Source of the DNA: Hephaestia mangrovi
GTDB taxonomy: Bacteria > Pseudomonadota > Alphaproteobacteria > Sphingomonadales > Sphingomonadaceae
Length of the DNA stretch: 64,000 bases
Assembly (NCBI RefSeq): GCF_019880555.1
Contig: NZ_JAINVU010000003.1
Location: 426,001-490,000, forward strand
Direction: 5' to 3'
Part shown: positions 43,622-52,589 of the stretch, piece by piece
How positions within the stretch are numbered: the stretch's first letter is position 1
How the letters are laid out: each line of letters starts with the position of its first letter
The notes under the pieces: model-generated
Told to the model about the DNA's origin: nothing
Database searches by the model: none
The model's input: the letters and a program-made list of their open reading frames with translations, nothing else
Program-made: the position numbers and the translations under genes

Positions 43622-45717
43622 TGCAGCGTGACCCCGGGCGGCGGCGATTCGACCAGAGTGATCGTCTGATCGCCGGGCACCGCCGCAGCCTCTTCGAGCA
43701 TGGCGTGGAAGGCGGCGCGCCACGGTGCGCTCGACGACCATTCCACCATCTCGCGTGCGCGCACCCGCAGCCGCTCGGCGTCGCCGGCATGGACGAGGCG
43801 TTCGAGCTCATTGATCCCGCGCACCAGCTCGGGCAGCGGCACCGGGCACGGCCGCGCCTCGAAAATGCCGGGTATCCGTGACTCGAGTCGATCCTCGGAC
43901 GCGTCGAACAATTCCTCGAACAGCTTCTCGCCGGGGCGCAGCCCGATGAAGCGGATCGGCACGTCGACGCCCGGCTCGAGCCCGGCGAGGCGGATCACGC
44001 GCTTGGCGATATCGACGATTTTCACCGGCTCACCCATGTCGAGCACGAACACAGTGCCGCGCTCGAGATCACATTCGAAAGCGTGCGCGCTGCTGGTCAG
44101 GATGAGCTGCACCGCTTCCTCCACGGTCATGAAGAAGCGTTCGATGTCGGGATGGGTGACGGTCAGCGGCCGTCCTTCGGCAAGCTGGCGCTGGAACAGC
44201 GGGATCAGCGAGCCGCTCGACCCGAGGACATTGCCGAACCGCACGGTCATGAAGCGCGGGCTGTCCGGCTCGCCGCCACCGACGAGATCGAGCGCCTGGC
44301 AGTAAAGTTCGCCGAGCCGTTTAGTGACGCCCATCATGCCCACCGGGTTGACCGCTTTATCGGTCGATACCTGGACCATCGCCGCCGCGCCGAACGTGCA
44401 CACCGCATCGGCGATGTTGCGCGTGCCGATCACATTGGTGTGGATGCCGGCGCACGGATTGGCCTCGACCAGCGGCACGTGCTTGAGCGCGGCGGCGTGG
44501 AATACGACGTCCGGCCGGCGCTCGGCGAACACCTCGAACACCGCATCGCGCTGGCGCACCGAACACAAGGCGGCGTGGAACGTGACGTTGGGAAAACGCT
44601 CGCGCACCTCCATGTCGATCGCGTAGAGATTGAACTCGCCGTGATCGAGCAGCGTCACTTCGGCCGGGCCGAACGCGGCAAGCTGACGTACCAGCTCGCC
44701 GCCGATCGTGCCGCCCGCGCCCGTCACCAGCACGCGGCGCCCGGCGACGAGCTTGCTCACCGCCTCGCGCGCCAGGCTGATCTCGGGGCGGCCGAGCAGG
44801 TCGGCAAGCGGCAGATATTCGAGGTTGAACCGGCCGCCATGGCCGACCGCGCCCCCCGGTCGCCCGGCGCGCGCGATGACGAGATCGTTCTGATCGGCCA
44901 GCGAAACCAGTCGCAGGAAAGCACGGCGTGGCAGATCCGCACCGTCGTCGCGCAGCAACACACACGCCGGGCGCTGCCCGCGCCGATCGAGCATTGCGAC
45001 GATGCCGCCGAGCATCTCGGGCGAGCCGAGTACGGGGATGCCGGCGATCTGCAAGCGGTGATCGCTGCCGTCGGGAGTCAGGACGCCGACGATCTCGATT
45101 CCGGCGCCGCGATCGGCGCGGATCAGCTCGATCATCGCCAACGCCCATTCGGGATCGCCGAGCAGCAAGGCGCGGCGAATGCGCGGTGGTTGCGCGGTCT
45201 CGGCAGCGCGCCGGTTCGAGCGCCATACGCGCAAGCCGCGCCGTGCGCCGCGCAGCCCGGCCATCGCCACCAGCGCGAGAGCGCCGCTGACCAAGGCGAA
45301 GGGGAGCAACGTCGCGCCCTGATCGCGCAGCCCCGGCAAGGTGACAAGCGCCGCTACCCAGGCGGCGCCGAGGCCCGCAGCTACCGTGGTGACGAGATAG
45401 AGCGCATCGGCATAAGAGATGAATCGCCAGCTCCGCCGGTAAAGGCCGGTGGCGATGAACAGCCCGACCGGGATCGTGGCGAACAGCGTGGAAAAGGTGC
45501 CGCTGCGGGCGAGCACGGCGGCAAGCTCGCTGCCGGTTTGCGCTGCCGCGATCTTGATCGACGCGACGATCGCCAAGGCATCGAGCAAACCTACGGCAAC
45601 GAGGCGCACCAATGGCCGCAACCGGAGGGCGTTCAAGCGATCCCGTCCGCCGAACCACCGGGCAGCGCCGGCGCCGGCCGGCAACGCTTCCGTGGTTTCG
45701 GGTTGGGTCGTCGCCAT
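43618..45717 (-). CDS. Membrane UDP-sugar 4,6-dehydratase (WbpM/CapD family)
   Basis: A 699-aa protein: four N-terminal membrane helices (about 30-150), then a CoA-like Rossmann domain and a C-terminal short-chain dehydrogenase domain with VLVTGAGGTIGGELVRQL (near 330) and the catalytic region STDKAVNPVGMMGVTK (near 460). The Tyr of classic SDRs is replaced by Met (MxxxK), as in WbpM/FlaA1 UDP-GlcNAc 4,6-dehydratases. It makes a 4-keto-6-deoxy intermediate for the DegT aminotransferase. Confidence 0.93.
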   Translation of the reverse strand: MATTQPETTEALPAGAGAARWFGGRDRLNALRLRPLVRLVAVGLLDALAIVASIKIAAAQTGSELAAVLARSGTFSTLFATIPVGLFIATGLYRRSWRFISYADALYLVTTVAAGLGAAWVAALVTLPGLRDQGATLLPFALVSGALALVAMAGLRGARRGLRVWRSNRRAAETAQPPRIRRALLLGDPEWALAMIELIRADRGAGIEIVGVLTPDGSDHRLQIAGIPVLGSPEMLGGIVAMLDRRGQRPACVLLRDDGADLPRRAFLRLVSLADQNDLVIARAGRPGGAVGHGGRFNLEYLPLADLLGRPEISLAREAVSKLVAGRRVLVTGAGGTIGGELVRQLAAFGPAEVTLLDHGEFNLYAIDMEVRERFPNVTFHAALCSVRQRDAVFEVFAERRPDVVFHAAALKHVPLVEANPCAGIHTNVIGTRNIADAVCTFGAAAMVQVSTDKAVNPVGMMGVTKRLGELYCQALDLVGGGEPDSPRFMTVRFGNVLGSSGSLIPLFQRQLAEGRPLTVTHPDIERFFMTVEEAVQLILTSSAHAFECDLERGTVFVLDMGEPVKIVDIAKRVIRLAGLEPGVDVPIRFIGLRPGEKLFEELFDASEDRLESRIPGIFEARPCPVPLPELVRGINELERLVHAGDAERLRVRAREMVEWSSSAPWRAAFHAMLEEAAAVPGDQTITLVESPPPGVTLQ

Positions 45718-46143
45718 CGGTCACTCCCACCGGCGCGCCACGATCGCATGCGGACGCGCTTCCACCATGCGCGACGGCGAGCAGAATCCCCCTCGACGGC
45801 GATGGCCTGGTAATGGTCGCTATCATATCGGTGGGAGCGGCGGAGACGCCCAGACGGCGACTATCCGGAATCGCGCGCATCCCCCATATGGGAGGAATAT
45901 CGACCGGACGATGTAGCCCGTGGCGCGGCCGGGTGACCACGGCGGACGGCCCTGCAGATACCCCTAAGTATATCGCCCCGATTGCCAAGTGCCCCGGCGG
46001 GCATCGAGCGGCTATCGCTGAACGGTCGCGCGGCTGCCCCCCGGTCCGCGCGACACCAAGGGAGGGCTCGGGATGGCAATGGCGCGGCGCAATGGCCCCG
46101 GTTGGAGCAACGAACGCACGCGCCGCGACGCGGAGCGCGCACG
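45718..46143. other. Divergent intergenic region
   Basis: 426 bp between the dehydratase gene (leftward) and a glycosyltransferase gene (rightward). No gene is supported. It holds CCC ATAT GGG (45883-45892, with more C and G either side) and ATAC-N6-GTAT (45958-45971), both dyads that could bind regulators. The first resembles the C4-N4-G4 sites in the amyloid set. Promoters for both directions must lie here, but no clear -35/-10 pair is seen. Confidence 0.5.
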
Positions 46144-47328
46144 ATGAAGGTGCTGGTGCTCTCCAGCCTCGCCTGGTCGCTGGTCAATTTCCGCGGCCGG
46201 CTGCTCACCGACCTGCGCGATGCCGGCCACGATGTGATCGCCTGCGCCCCCGACGATGACCCCGCGGTGCGCGCGAGGCTCGCGCAAATGGGCGTGGGCT
46301 TCGCGCTGACGCCGATGGATCGGGCCGGCACCAATCCCCTCGCCGATCTCATGACCCTGGCGCGTTACGTCGCCCTGATGCTGCGCGAACGGCCTGACGT
46401 CGTGATCGCCTATACGCAAAAGCCGATCGTGCTCGGCGGCATCGCGGCACGGATCGCCCGGATATCGCGCTTCCACGTCTTGATGAGTGGGCTCGGCTAT
46501 GTGTTCAGCGACGCCGCTGCCGGGCGCCGTCTGCTGCGCTGGGCAACCTGCCGCGCCTATCGCATCGCAGTCGCGCGCGCCGCGACGATCTTTGTGTTCA
46601 ATGGCGACGACCGCCGCGAGATGATCGCCCACGGCATCATCGGCACGAGCCATTACGTGGTGCAGGTGCCGGGATCGGGGGTCGATATCGAACATTTCGC
46701 CGCGCGACCGCTCCCCGAGGGCCGGCCGACCTTCCTGATGATCGCCCGGCTGATGCGCGACAAGGGGATCGGCGAGTTCGTCGAGGCGGCGCGGCTGGTC
46801 CGCGACCATCGCACCGACGCGCGATTCCAGCTCGTCGGGCGCCCCGAGCCCGCCAACCCGACCGGGATCGGCGACGCCGAGATCGCCCGCTGGGTCGATG
46901 CCGGGCTTATCGAGCATATCCCCGAAACGCGCGATGTCCGCCCGTATCTCGCCGCCGCGCACGTCTTCGTCCTGCCCTCTTATTATCGCGAAGGCCTGCC
47001 CCGCACCTTGCTCGAGGCGCTGGCAAGCGGCCGCCCGGTCATCACCACCGATCTGCCCGGCTGTCGCGAACCGGTGATTCCCGGCGTCAACGGCTGGCTG
47101 GTGCCGCCGCGCGATGCGCCGGCGCTCGCCGCCACGATGCTGCGGACGATCGCCGATCGCGGCGTGCTGGCGGCAATGGCCAGGGCCGCGCGCGAGCGCG
47201 CCGTCACCCATTACGATGTCGCCAAGGTCAATGCGCAATTGCTGGCAATCATGCACCTCGATCGCCCGTCCCCGCGCCCCGGCGCCGAAATCCCGGTGGC
47301 CGCGCCCGCCCTCGCTGCCGAGGGGTGA
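46144..47328 (+). CDS. GT4-family glycosyltransferase
   Basis: A 394-aa GT-B enzyme starting at ATG 46144. N-terminal MKVLVLSSLAWSLVNFRGRL, central HVLMSGLGYVFSD, and the donor-binding part with LIARLMRDKGIGEFVEAARL and VLPSYYREGLPRTLLEALAS resemble GT4 enzymes such as PglA/WbpL-partner transferases that add the second sugar to a lipid-linked diNAcBac-type sugar. That fits the dehydratase/aminotransferase pair on the other side of the promoter. It leads a four-gene coupled unit. Confidence 0.9.
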   Translation: MKVLVLSSLAWSLVNFRGRLLTDLRDAGHDVIACAPDDDPAVRARLAQMGVGFALTPMDRAGTNPLADLMTLARYVALMLRERPDVVIAYTQKPIVLGGIAARIARISRFHVLMSGLGYVFSDAAAGRRLLRWATCRAYRIAVARAATIFVFNGDDRREMIAHGIIGTSHYVVQVPGSGVDIEHFAARPLPEGRPTFLMIARLMRDKGIGEFVEAARLVRDHRTDARFQLVGRPEPANPTGIGDAEIARWVDAGLIEHIPETRDVRPYLAAAHVFVLPSYYREGLPRTLLEALASGRPVITTDLPGCREPVIPGVNGWLVPPRDAPALAATMLRTIADRGVLAAMARAARERAVTHYDVAKVNAQLLAIMHLDRPSPRPGAEIPVAAPALAAEG

Positions 47329-47333
47329 CCGCG

Positions 47334-48293
47334 ATGCATACTCTGACCCGCCCCGACACCCCCCAGCCGAGTCGTGTTCATCCCGCGCGCGCGGTGTTGA
47401 TCGGTGCGGTGGGCAGTACGCAGGTCGCGATCGAGGCGCTCACGGCGGCAACAGACTGGACGCTCGCCGGGCTGGTGACGCTACCGCCGGAGCTGAGCCA
47501 TCGCCATTCGGATTTCGCCGACCTGACGGCGCGCGCGCGCGCGCTCGACATACCGGTCATCACCGTCGAGCAGATCAACCGGGCCGACGCGATCGACCGC
47601 ATCACGGCGCTCGATCCCGATTATCTGCTGGTGATCGGCTGGTCGCAGCTCTGCGGCCCGGAACTGATGGCGATCGCGCCGGGCCGGGTGATCGGCTACC
47701 ATCCGGCACCGCTGCCGCGGATGCGTGGGCGAGCCGCGATCCCGTGGACGATTCTTTCCGCGGAGCCAATCACCGCGGGCTCGTTGTTCTGGATCGACGA
47801 CGACGTCGATTCGGGCGCGATCCTCGATCAGCAATTCTTTCATGTCGCGCCCGACGAAACCGCAGCCTCGCTCTACCAACGCCACATGGCTGCGCTGGCA
47901 ACGATGTTCGATCGCACGCTGCCGCAGGTTGCCGCCGGCACGGCACGGCGCGACCCGCAGGACGAGCGCTATGCCACCTGGACCGCCAAGCGTATCGCCG
48001 CCGACGGCCGCATCGACTGGCGCGGCGACGCCGCCGCCCTCGATCGGCTGATTCGCGCCGTCGGCCGGCCCTATCCCGGCGCGTTCACCGAGCATCGCGG
48101 CGAGCGATTGACCATCTGGGCGGCCGAGCCGTCGCCGATCGGCCCTCGCCATCAAGCCCTGCCCGGCCAGGTGATCGCGCGCGACGCGGCGAGCTTCACG
48201 GTGATGTGCGGCGACGGAACGGCACTGCGCATCGATGATTGGCACGGCGAACGCGCGCCGCCGCTTCATGCCGTGCTGGGGCAGCCGGCATGA
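47334..48293 (+). CDS. Formyltransferase-family protein (sugar N-formyltransferase-like)
   Basis: A 319-aa protein; ATG 47334 is chosen over GTG 47325. The formyl-transfer fold is indicated by GRVIGYHPAPLPRMRGRA (about 117-133) and DDDVDSGAIL. The His of the N-x-H-x-D catalytic set is present at H123 and an Asp near 157, but the usual Asn two places before the His is Gly121, so chemistry may differ. A C-terminal OB-like domain follows. Neighbours suggest it acts on an aminosugar, using N10-formyltetrahydrofolate. It overlaps the PIG-L gene by four bases. Confidence 0.8.
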   Translation: MHTLTRPDTPQPSRVHPARAVLIGAVGSTQVAIEALTAATDWTLAGLVTLPPELSHRHSDFADLTARARALDIPVITVEQINRADAIDRITALDPDYLLVIGWSQLCGPELMAIAPGRVIGYHPAPLPRMRGRAAIPWTILSAEPITAGSLFWIDDDVDSGAILDQQFFHVAPDETAASLYQRHMAALATMFDRTLPQVAAGTARRDPQDERYATWTAKRIAADGRIDWRGDAAALDRLIRAVGRPYPGAFTEHRGERLTIWAAEPSPIGPRHQALPGQVIARDAASFTVMCGDGTALRIDDWHGERAPPLHAVLGQPA

Positions 48294-48973
48294 TCGACCT
48301 CGCGTCGGTCGACCGCGCGGCAATCGTCGCGCCGCATCCCGATGACGAGGTGCTCGGCTGCGGCGGCACGATCGCCCGGCTCGCCGCGAGCGGCGCCCGG
48401 GTCGACGTCATCATCATGACGCGTGGCGTAGCGCCGCAATTCGATACGACGCAGGTCGAGCAGGTGCGGCGTGAAGCGCTCATCGCCCATCGGGAGCTCG
48501 GCGTCGCGGACACACATTTCCTCGACCTTCCGGCGGCCGAGCTCGACCACTTGCCCGCGATCGAGATCAATCGCGCGCTGGGGGAGCGGCTCGATCGCAT
48601 CGCGCCGGAGGTGCTGTTCGTGCCGTTCGTCGGCGATATCCATCGCGATCACCAGATCACCTTCGAGGCCGCGCTGGTCTGGGCACGGCCGCGCAGCGCC
48701 GCCGCGCCGCGCCTGGTTCTGGCGTACGAAACGCTATCCGAAACCAACTGGCTGGCACCAGGCGTGACGCCGGGCTTCCTGCCGAATGTCCATATCGACA
48801 TCAGCGAACATCTCGACGCGAAGCTGGCGGCGTTCGCGCGCTTCGCCTCGCAAGTGCGACCTTTTCCCGACGAGCGCTCTCCCGAGGCGATTCGGGCTCT
48901 GGCGATGTTGCGCGGGGCGACCGTCCACCGGCGCGCCGCCGAAGCCTTCGTCGCGGTTCGGGCGATCCTGTGA
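48290..48973 (+). CDS. PIG-L/LmbE-family deacetylase
   Basis: A 227-aa zinc enzyme (ATG 48290) with AIVAPHPDDEVLGCGGTIA giving the His-Asp zinc ligands and GDIHRDHQITFEA the distal His. The family removes acetyl groups from GlcNAc-type substrates. It is coupled by four-base overlaps to the formyltransferase before it and the ATP-grasp gene after it. A free amine made by it could be formylated or joined to an acid by the flanking enzymes. Confidence 0.9.
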   Translation: MIDLASVDRAAIVAPHPDDEVLGCGGTIARLAASGARVDVIIMTRGVAPQFDTTQVEQVRREALIAHRELGVADTHFLDLPAAELDHLPAIEINRALGERLDRIAPEVLFVPFVGDIHRDHQITFEAALVWARPRSAAAPRLVLAYETLSETNWLAPGVTPGFLPNVHIDISEHLDAKLAAFARFASQVRPFPDERSPEAIRALAMLRGATVHRRAAEAFVAVRAIL

Positions 48974-50007
48974 TGCCCTCGGACGCGGCGCCTTCGATCG
49001 GCGCGGCGGTCAATGACGACGACCGGGGCAGCCGCGATTCGCAACGGATGACGGTGCTTTTCACCTCCGCTGGCACGAACGTCGCGTTGATTCGCTGCTT
49101 CCGGACGGCGGCAACCACGCTCGGTATCGCGTTGCGCGTGCTTGCCGCCGATCAACACCCCGATCAGGCGCCGGCCTGTCTGCTTGCGGAGGGTGGTCAT
49201 CGAGTCCCTTCGGCCGATGACGACGACTACCTCGACGAAATCGAGGCACTGTGCCGCGATCACCACGTCGGTCTGGTCGTGCCGTGCGGCGTGCGCGAGC
49301 TCGGCCCGCTGAGCACCATGCACGACGCGCTGGGCGCGTTCGGCACCCGGCTGGCACTGGCGCCGGCGGCGTTGGTCGATCCGCTGCTCGATCTCTGGCA
49401 ATGGCAGGAAATCGCACTCGGCGCCGGTGCCGCGGTGCCACGCATCGGCGGGCGCGCCGAAATCGCCGAAAACCCCGATGGCTGGCGCTGGCCGCTGGTC
49501 GCCCGCGCGATAAGGAGCGGTGGCAACGTAACGCCCGCCCGCATCATCCGCACGCCGACCGAAATGCTGCTACTCGATCCCAATCGCGCGGTCGTGCTGC
49601 AGGAAATACCGCGCGGCGAGCGATTCGTCCTTCAACTGCTGTTCGACGACGAAGGTACGCTGCTCGGCGTCGCGACCTGCCACATCATCGCTGGCGCCGA
49701 CAGCGATATCGCAAGGACGGTAAACGATCGCCAATTGACTGCCCTTGCCCGGCGGCTCGCCAAGCTGCTGCCGATGGCGCGCGGCCCACTGGCAATCGAC
49801 GCGGTACGCCAAGCCGATGGCGCGATCCTGATCGATCGCATGCTGCCGATGCTTGCCGACACCTATCCGTTGGTCGATTGCGCCGGCGCCAAGATGGCGC
49901 AGGCGCTCCTCGCCCAGGTGCTCGGCCGCCCGCTCCAGCGCCCGATCGAAATGGAGGACCATTTCACCATGCTGACCTATCCGATGCCGTTGTTCCTGGC
50001 CGGCTGA
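48970..50007 (+). CDS. ATP-grasp family protein
   Basis: A 345-aa protein starting at GTG 48970 (overlap GTGA; ATG 48973 also possible). The N-terminus TVLFTSAGTNVALIRCFRTA resembles the CarB-like pre-ATP-grasp domain; the central ATP-grasp part has WPLVARAIRSGGN and VLQEIPRGERFVLQLLF. The metal-binding end is degenerate (ILIDRMLPMLADTYPLVDCA; no clear ExNxR), so activity is less certain than for the gene at 34750. It completes the formyltransferase/PIG-L unit, pointing to amide-type modification of an aminosugar. Confidence 0.75.
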   Translation: MMPSDAAPSIGAAVNDDDRGSRDSQRMTVLFTSAGTNVALIRCFRTAATTLGIALRVLAADQHPDQAPACLLAEGGHRVPSADDDDYLDEIEALCRDHHVGLVVPCGVRELGPLSTMHDALGAFGTRLALAPAALVDPLLDLWQWQEIALGAGAAVPRIGGRAEIAENPDGWRWPLVARAIRSGGNVTPARIIRTPTEMLLLDPNRAVVLQEIPRGERFVLQLLFDDEGTLLGVATCHIIAGADSDIARTVNDRQLTALARRLAKLLPMARGPLAIDAVRQADGAILIDRMLPMLADTYPLVDCAGAKMAQALLAQVLGRPLQRPIEMEDHFTMLTYPMPLFLAG

Positions 50008-50388
50008 CGGACCGCGCAACGACTCGTGCGAATTCCATTGAGGACTATGGTTAATTCAGTCCTGATTCGGGATTCCGGGCGCTAATGATTCTTAGGACTC
50101 ATAGTCTGGCCGTGTTCGACGTGCCGATTCAGCACGGCGTCCGAACGCACCAAAATGCGCAGAAATACTGGCGATTCTCTTTACTTCGGGATGCAAGTGA
50201 TCATCCAAAAGGACTAATCCCTTCAAGATTCGACAAGATTGTCCTTCCGAAGTAATATCGCCTTCATAAGTTGGGGGAACGGTCGGGGCGCCTCAATTGC
50301 CCCATCGCCCAAATTATCGAACAAAAACAATACAGACCAGCAAGGTCAAAACTATCGGGTCGCGGTACGTGTCTCAGGGAGATTACCT
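50008..50388 (+). other. AT-richer leader of the LuxR-wzx unit with repeated AGGACT motifs
   Basis: 381 bp without a supported gene and visibly richer in A+T than its surroundings. AGGACT occurs at 50041-50046, 50094-50099 and 50210-50215. The first faces AGTCCT at 50058-50063 (11-base gap), and the second forms GACT CAT AGTC (50096-50106). A ribosome site CAGGGAG precedes ATG 50389. This looks like a regulated promoter, perhaps autoregulated by the LuxR protein. Confidence 0.5.
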
Positions 50389-51102
50389 ATGCCGGATACC
50401 GTCAACGTAGCTTTGCTGGGTCGCAACTCGATCGTTCGGGAAGGTCTCCGTCGCATCCTGACGGAGGAAAATTTCCATATCGTCCAATCGGTCGATCAGC
50501 CCGATAGCCTTGATGCGTCGCCTGCCGATGCGCCGCCGTTGCTGATCGTGGTCGACAGCGGCGCCGATCAGGATGATCTCGACAACGTCCGCTTGCTGCA
50601 GCGACGCTTTCCCGACGCGCGGATGGTGCTGCTTTCCGACAGTTTCGATTTCGACGCGATGGTCCGCGCCTTCCGACTCGGTATTCACGGCTATATCGTC
50701 AAGGAAATCAGCTGCCGCCAATTGGTCGGCTCGCTGCAGCTCGTCGCGATGGGCGAGAAGGTGATGCCGTCCAAGCTGGCCGACGCATTACCCGCGCACG
50801 CCACGTTCTTCGAGGCCCCGGATACGCGCAAGACGCTGGACAGCGCCGCGCTTTCCGATCGCGAATTGGAAATCCTGCGCTGCCTGATCATGGGATGCCC
50901 GAACAAGGTGATCTCCCGCCGGCTCGAGATCAGCGAGGCCACCGTCAAGGTCCACGTCAAGGCGATCCTGCGCAAGCTGCGCGTGCAGAACCGCACCCAG
51001 GCGGCGATCTGGGCGGTCAATCGCGGCGTCGAGGGCTATGGCTATGGCGAGGCCGAGCCTGTCCCCGGCATGCGATCGGCGCCGCTGGTCGCCGCCGCCT
51101 GA
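50389..51102 (+). CDS. LuxR/NarL-type regulator with atypical receiver
   Basis: A 237-aa regulator from ATG 50389. The receiver domain retains Asp56 (LLIVVDSGAD) and a Lys (YIVKE), but the acidic pair near the N-terminus is replaced (VALLGRNSIVREG instead of the usual VDDH), so normal Mg-dependent phosphorylation is doubtful. The C-terminal helix-turn-helix is LSDRELEILRCLIMGCPNKV then RRLEISEATVKVHVKAILRK. It is 25 bp upstream of wzx on the same strand, so it probably controls EPS genes. It resembles the regulator at 21224-21880. Confidence 0.88.
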   Translation: MPDTVNVALLGRNSIVREGLRRILTEENFHIVQSVDQPDSLDASPADAPPLLIVVDSGADQDDLDNVRLLQRRFPDARMVLLSDSFDFDAMVRAFRLGIHGYIVKEISCRQLVGSLQLVAMGEKVMPSKLADALPAHATFFEAPDTRKTLDSAALSDRELEILRCLIMGCPNKVISRRLEISEATVKVHVKAILRKLRVQNRTQAAIWAVNRGVEGYGYGEAEPVPGMRSAPLVAAA

Positions 51103-51127
51103 TCCGTACGACCGGCGTCGCGTACCG

Positions 51128-52513
51128 ATGTTTGCCGGCTGGACAGCCCCGCTGCCGACGCGCCCGCTGCGATCGCTGATCGCGCGCCTGCGCGGCACCG
51201 GGCTGCGAAAGCAGTTGATCAACATCGGCCATCTCACCACCGGCAATTTCGCCAATGCCGGGATCATGCTGATCAGCACCGCGATCGCCGCCCGGGCGCT
51301 CGGCCCGCATGATTACGGCATCCTGATCCTCGCCTTGTCGTTCGGCCGCACGATCGAACGCGTCTGCCGGTTCGAATCGTGGCAGCCGCTGATCCGCTTC
51401 GCCGCGGAAATGGAAGGTAAGGCAGACCCGGGCGCATTCCGGCGGCTGTTCGCTTATGGTCTGATGTTCGATGCCTTGGCCGCATTTGCCGCAGCGATGA
51501 TCACCATCGCCCTCGCAACCTTCGCCGGGCCGCTGTTCGGCTTTTCCGCGCGGCATGTCGATCTCGCGGTGATCTATTCGGCCGCGCTGCTGATCAATTA
51601 TACCGGCATGCCGACCGCCGCTCTGCGGCTGGCCGGCAAGTTCGCGACGATCGCCTATACCCAATATGTCGGCAACGTGATCCAGGTGTTCCTCGCCTTG
51701 TGGTGCTGGCACAGCGGCGCCGGGCTCTACGGCTTCATGATCACCTGGACGGTGGCGCAGATGATCGGCGCGGTGCTGTTCTTTTCACTCGCCGTCCGCG
51801 CGCTTTCAAAGCAGGGGATCGGCAATCCGCTGACCGTGCCGATCGGTTCGCTCAAGGGCGGTTTTCCCGGCTTCCTGAGCTTCGCCTGGACCAGCAACAT
51901 CTCGATGACGCTGCGAACGATGACCAGCGAAGCCGACGCGCTGGTGGTCGGCGCGCTGGCCGGGCCAAAGGCGGCGGGATTCTATTACATCGCCAAGCGG
52001 ATCGCCAAGGCGGGCCAACAGATCGGCGCGCAAGTGCAGGCGGTGATCTATCCAGACATCGCGCGGATGTGGGCCAAGGGCAATATCGCGCGATTCCGGT
52101 CCACCACGCTGCACGTCCAGGCAATGCTCGGTGCGGTCGGCATCGCGTTGCTGGTGGTGGTATGGTTATTCGGCGCTGCGCTGCTGCGGATCGGGTTCGG
52201 CACCGTCTACGGCGACGCTTATCCGCTGCTCGTCACTCAGCTTGTCGCGGTGATCCTGGCGATGCACGCCGGGCCATCGCGAACCGCGCTGCTGGCGATG
52301 AACAAGCCGACCGCGGTGCTGATTATCGCCGCGGTCGGCATGGTGACCTTCTTCGCGGTCGCTTTCTGGCTGGTGCCGCGGATCGGGCCGATCGGCGCCA
52401 ACATCGGCCAGATCGCGCTGGCGCTGGTGATCGCGGTGGCGATGGATGCGATCTGGCTGGGCGCCGCGCGTCACGCATCGATCGAGCATCGGCGCGCCAG
52501 CAGTCAAAGCTGA
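51128..52513 (+). CDS. Wzx-type polysaccharide flippase
   Basis: A 461-aa protein with about 12-14 hydrophobic helices in the MVF/PST-type pattern (LTTGNFANAGIMLISTAIAARALGPHDYG at the N-terminus, abbreviated reading; FPGFLSFAWTSNISMTLR in the middle). It moves lipid-linked repeat units across the inner membrane for Wzy. It directly follows the LuxR gene. Substrate specificity cannot be read. Confidence 0.9.
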   Translation: MFAGWTAPLPTRPLRSLIARLRGTGLRKQLINIGHLTTGNFANAGIMLISTAIAARALGPHDYGILILALSFGRTIERVCRFESWQPLIRFAAEMEGKADPGAFRRLFAYGLMFDALAAFAAAMITIALATFAGPLFGFSARHVDLAVIYSAALLINYTGMPTAALRLAGKFATIAYTQYVGNVIQVFLALWCWHSGAGLYGFMITWTVAQMIGAVLFFSLAVRALSKQGIGNPLTVPIGSLKGGFPGFLSFAWTSNISMTLRTMTSEADALVVGALAGPKAAGFYYIAKRIAKAGQQIGAQVQAVIYPDIARMWAKGNIARFRSTTLHVQAMLGAVGIALLVVVWLFGAALLRIGFGTVYGDAYPLLVTQLVAVILAMHAGPSRTALLAMNKPTAVLIIAAVGMVTFFAVAFWLVPRIGPIGANIGQIALALVIAVAMDAIWLGAARHASIEHRRASSQS

Positions 52514-52589
52514 GCAGCGCGCGCATCCAAACGAAACGGCGCCGCCCTTTTCGAGGACGGCGCCGCACACCGAGACCAGGAGCCGGGAA

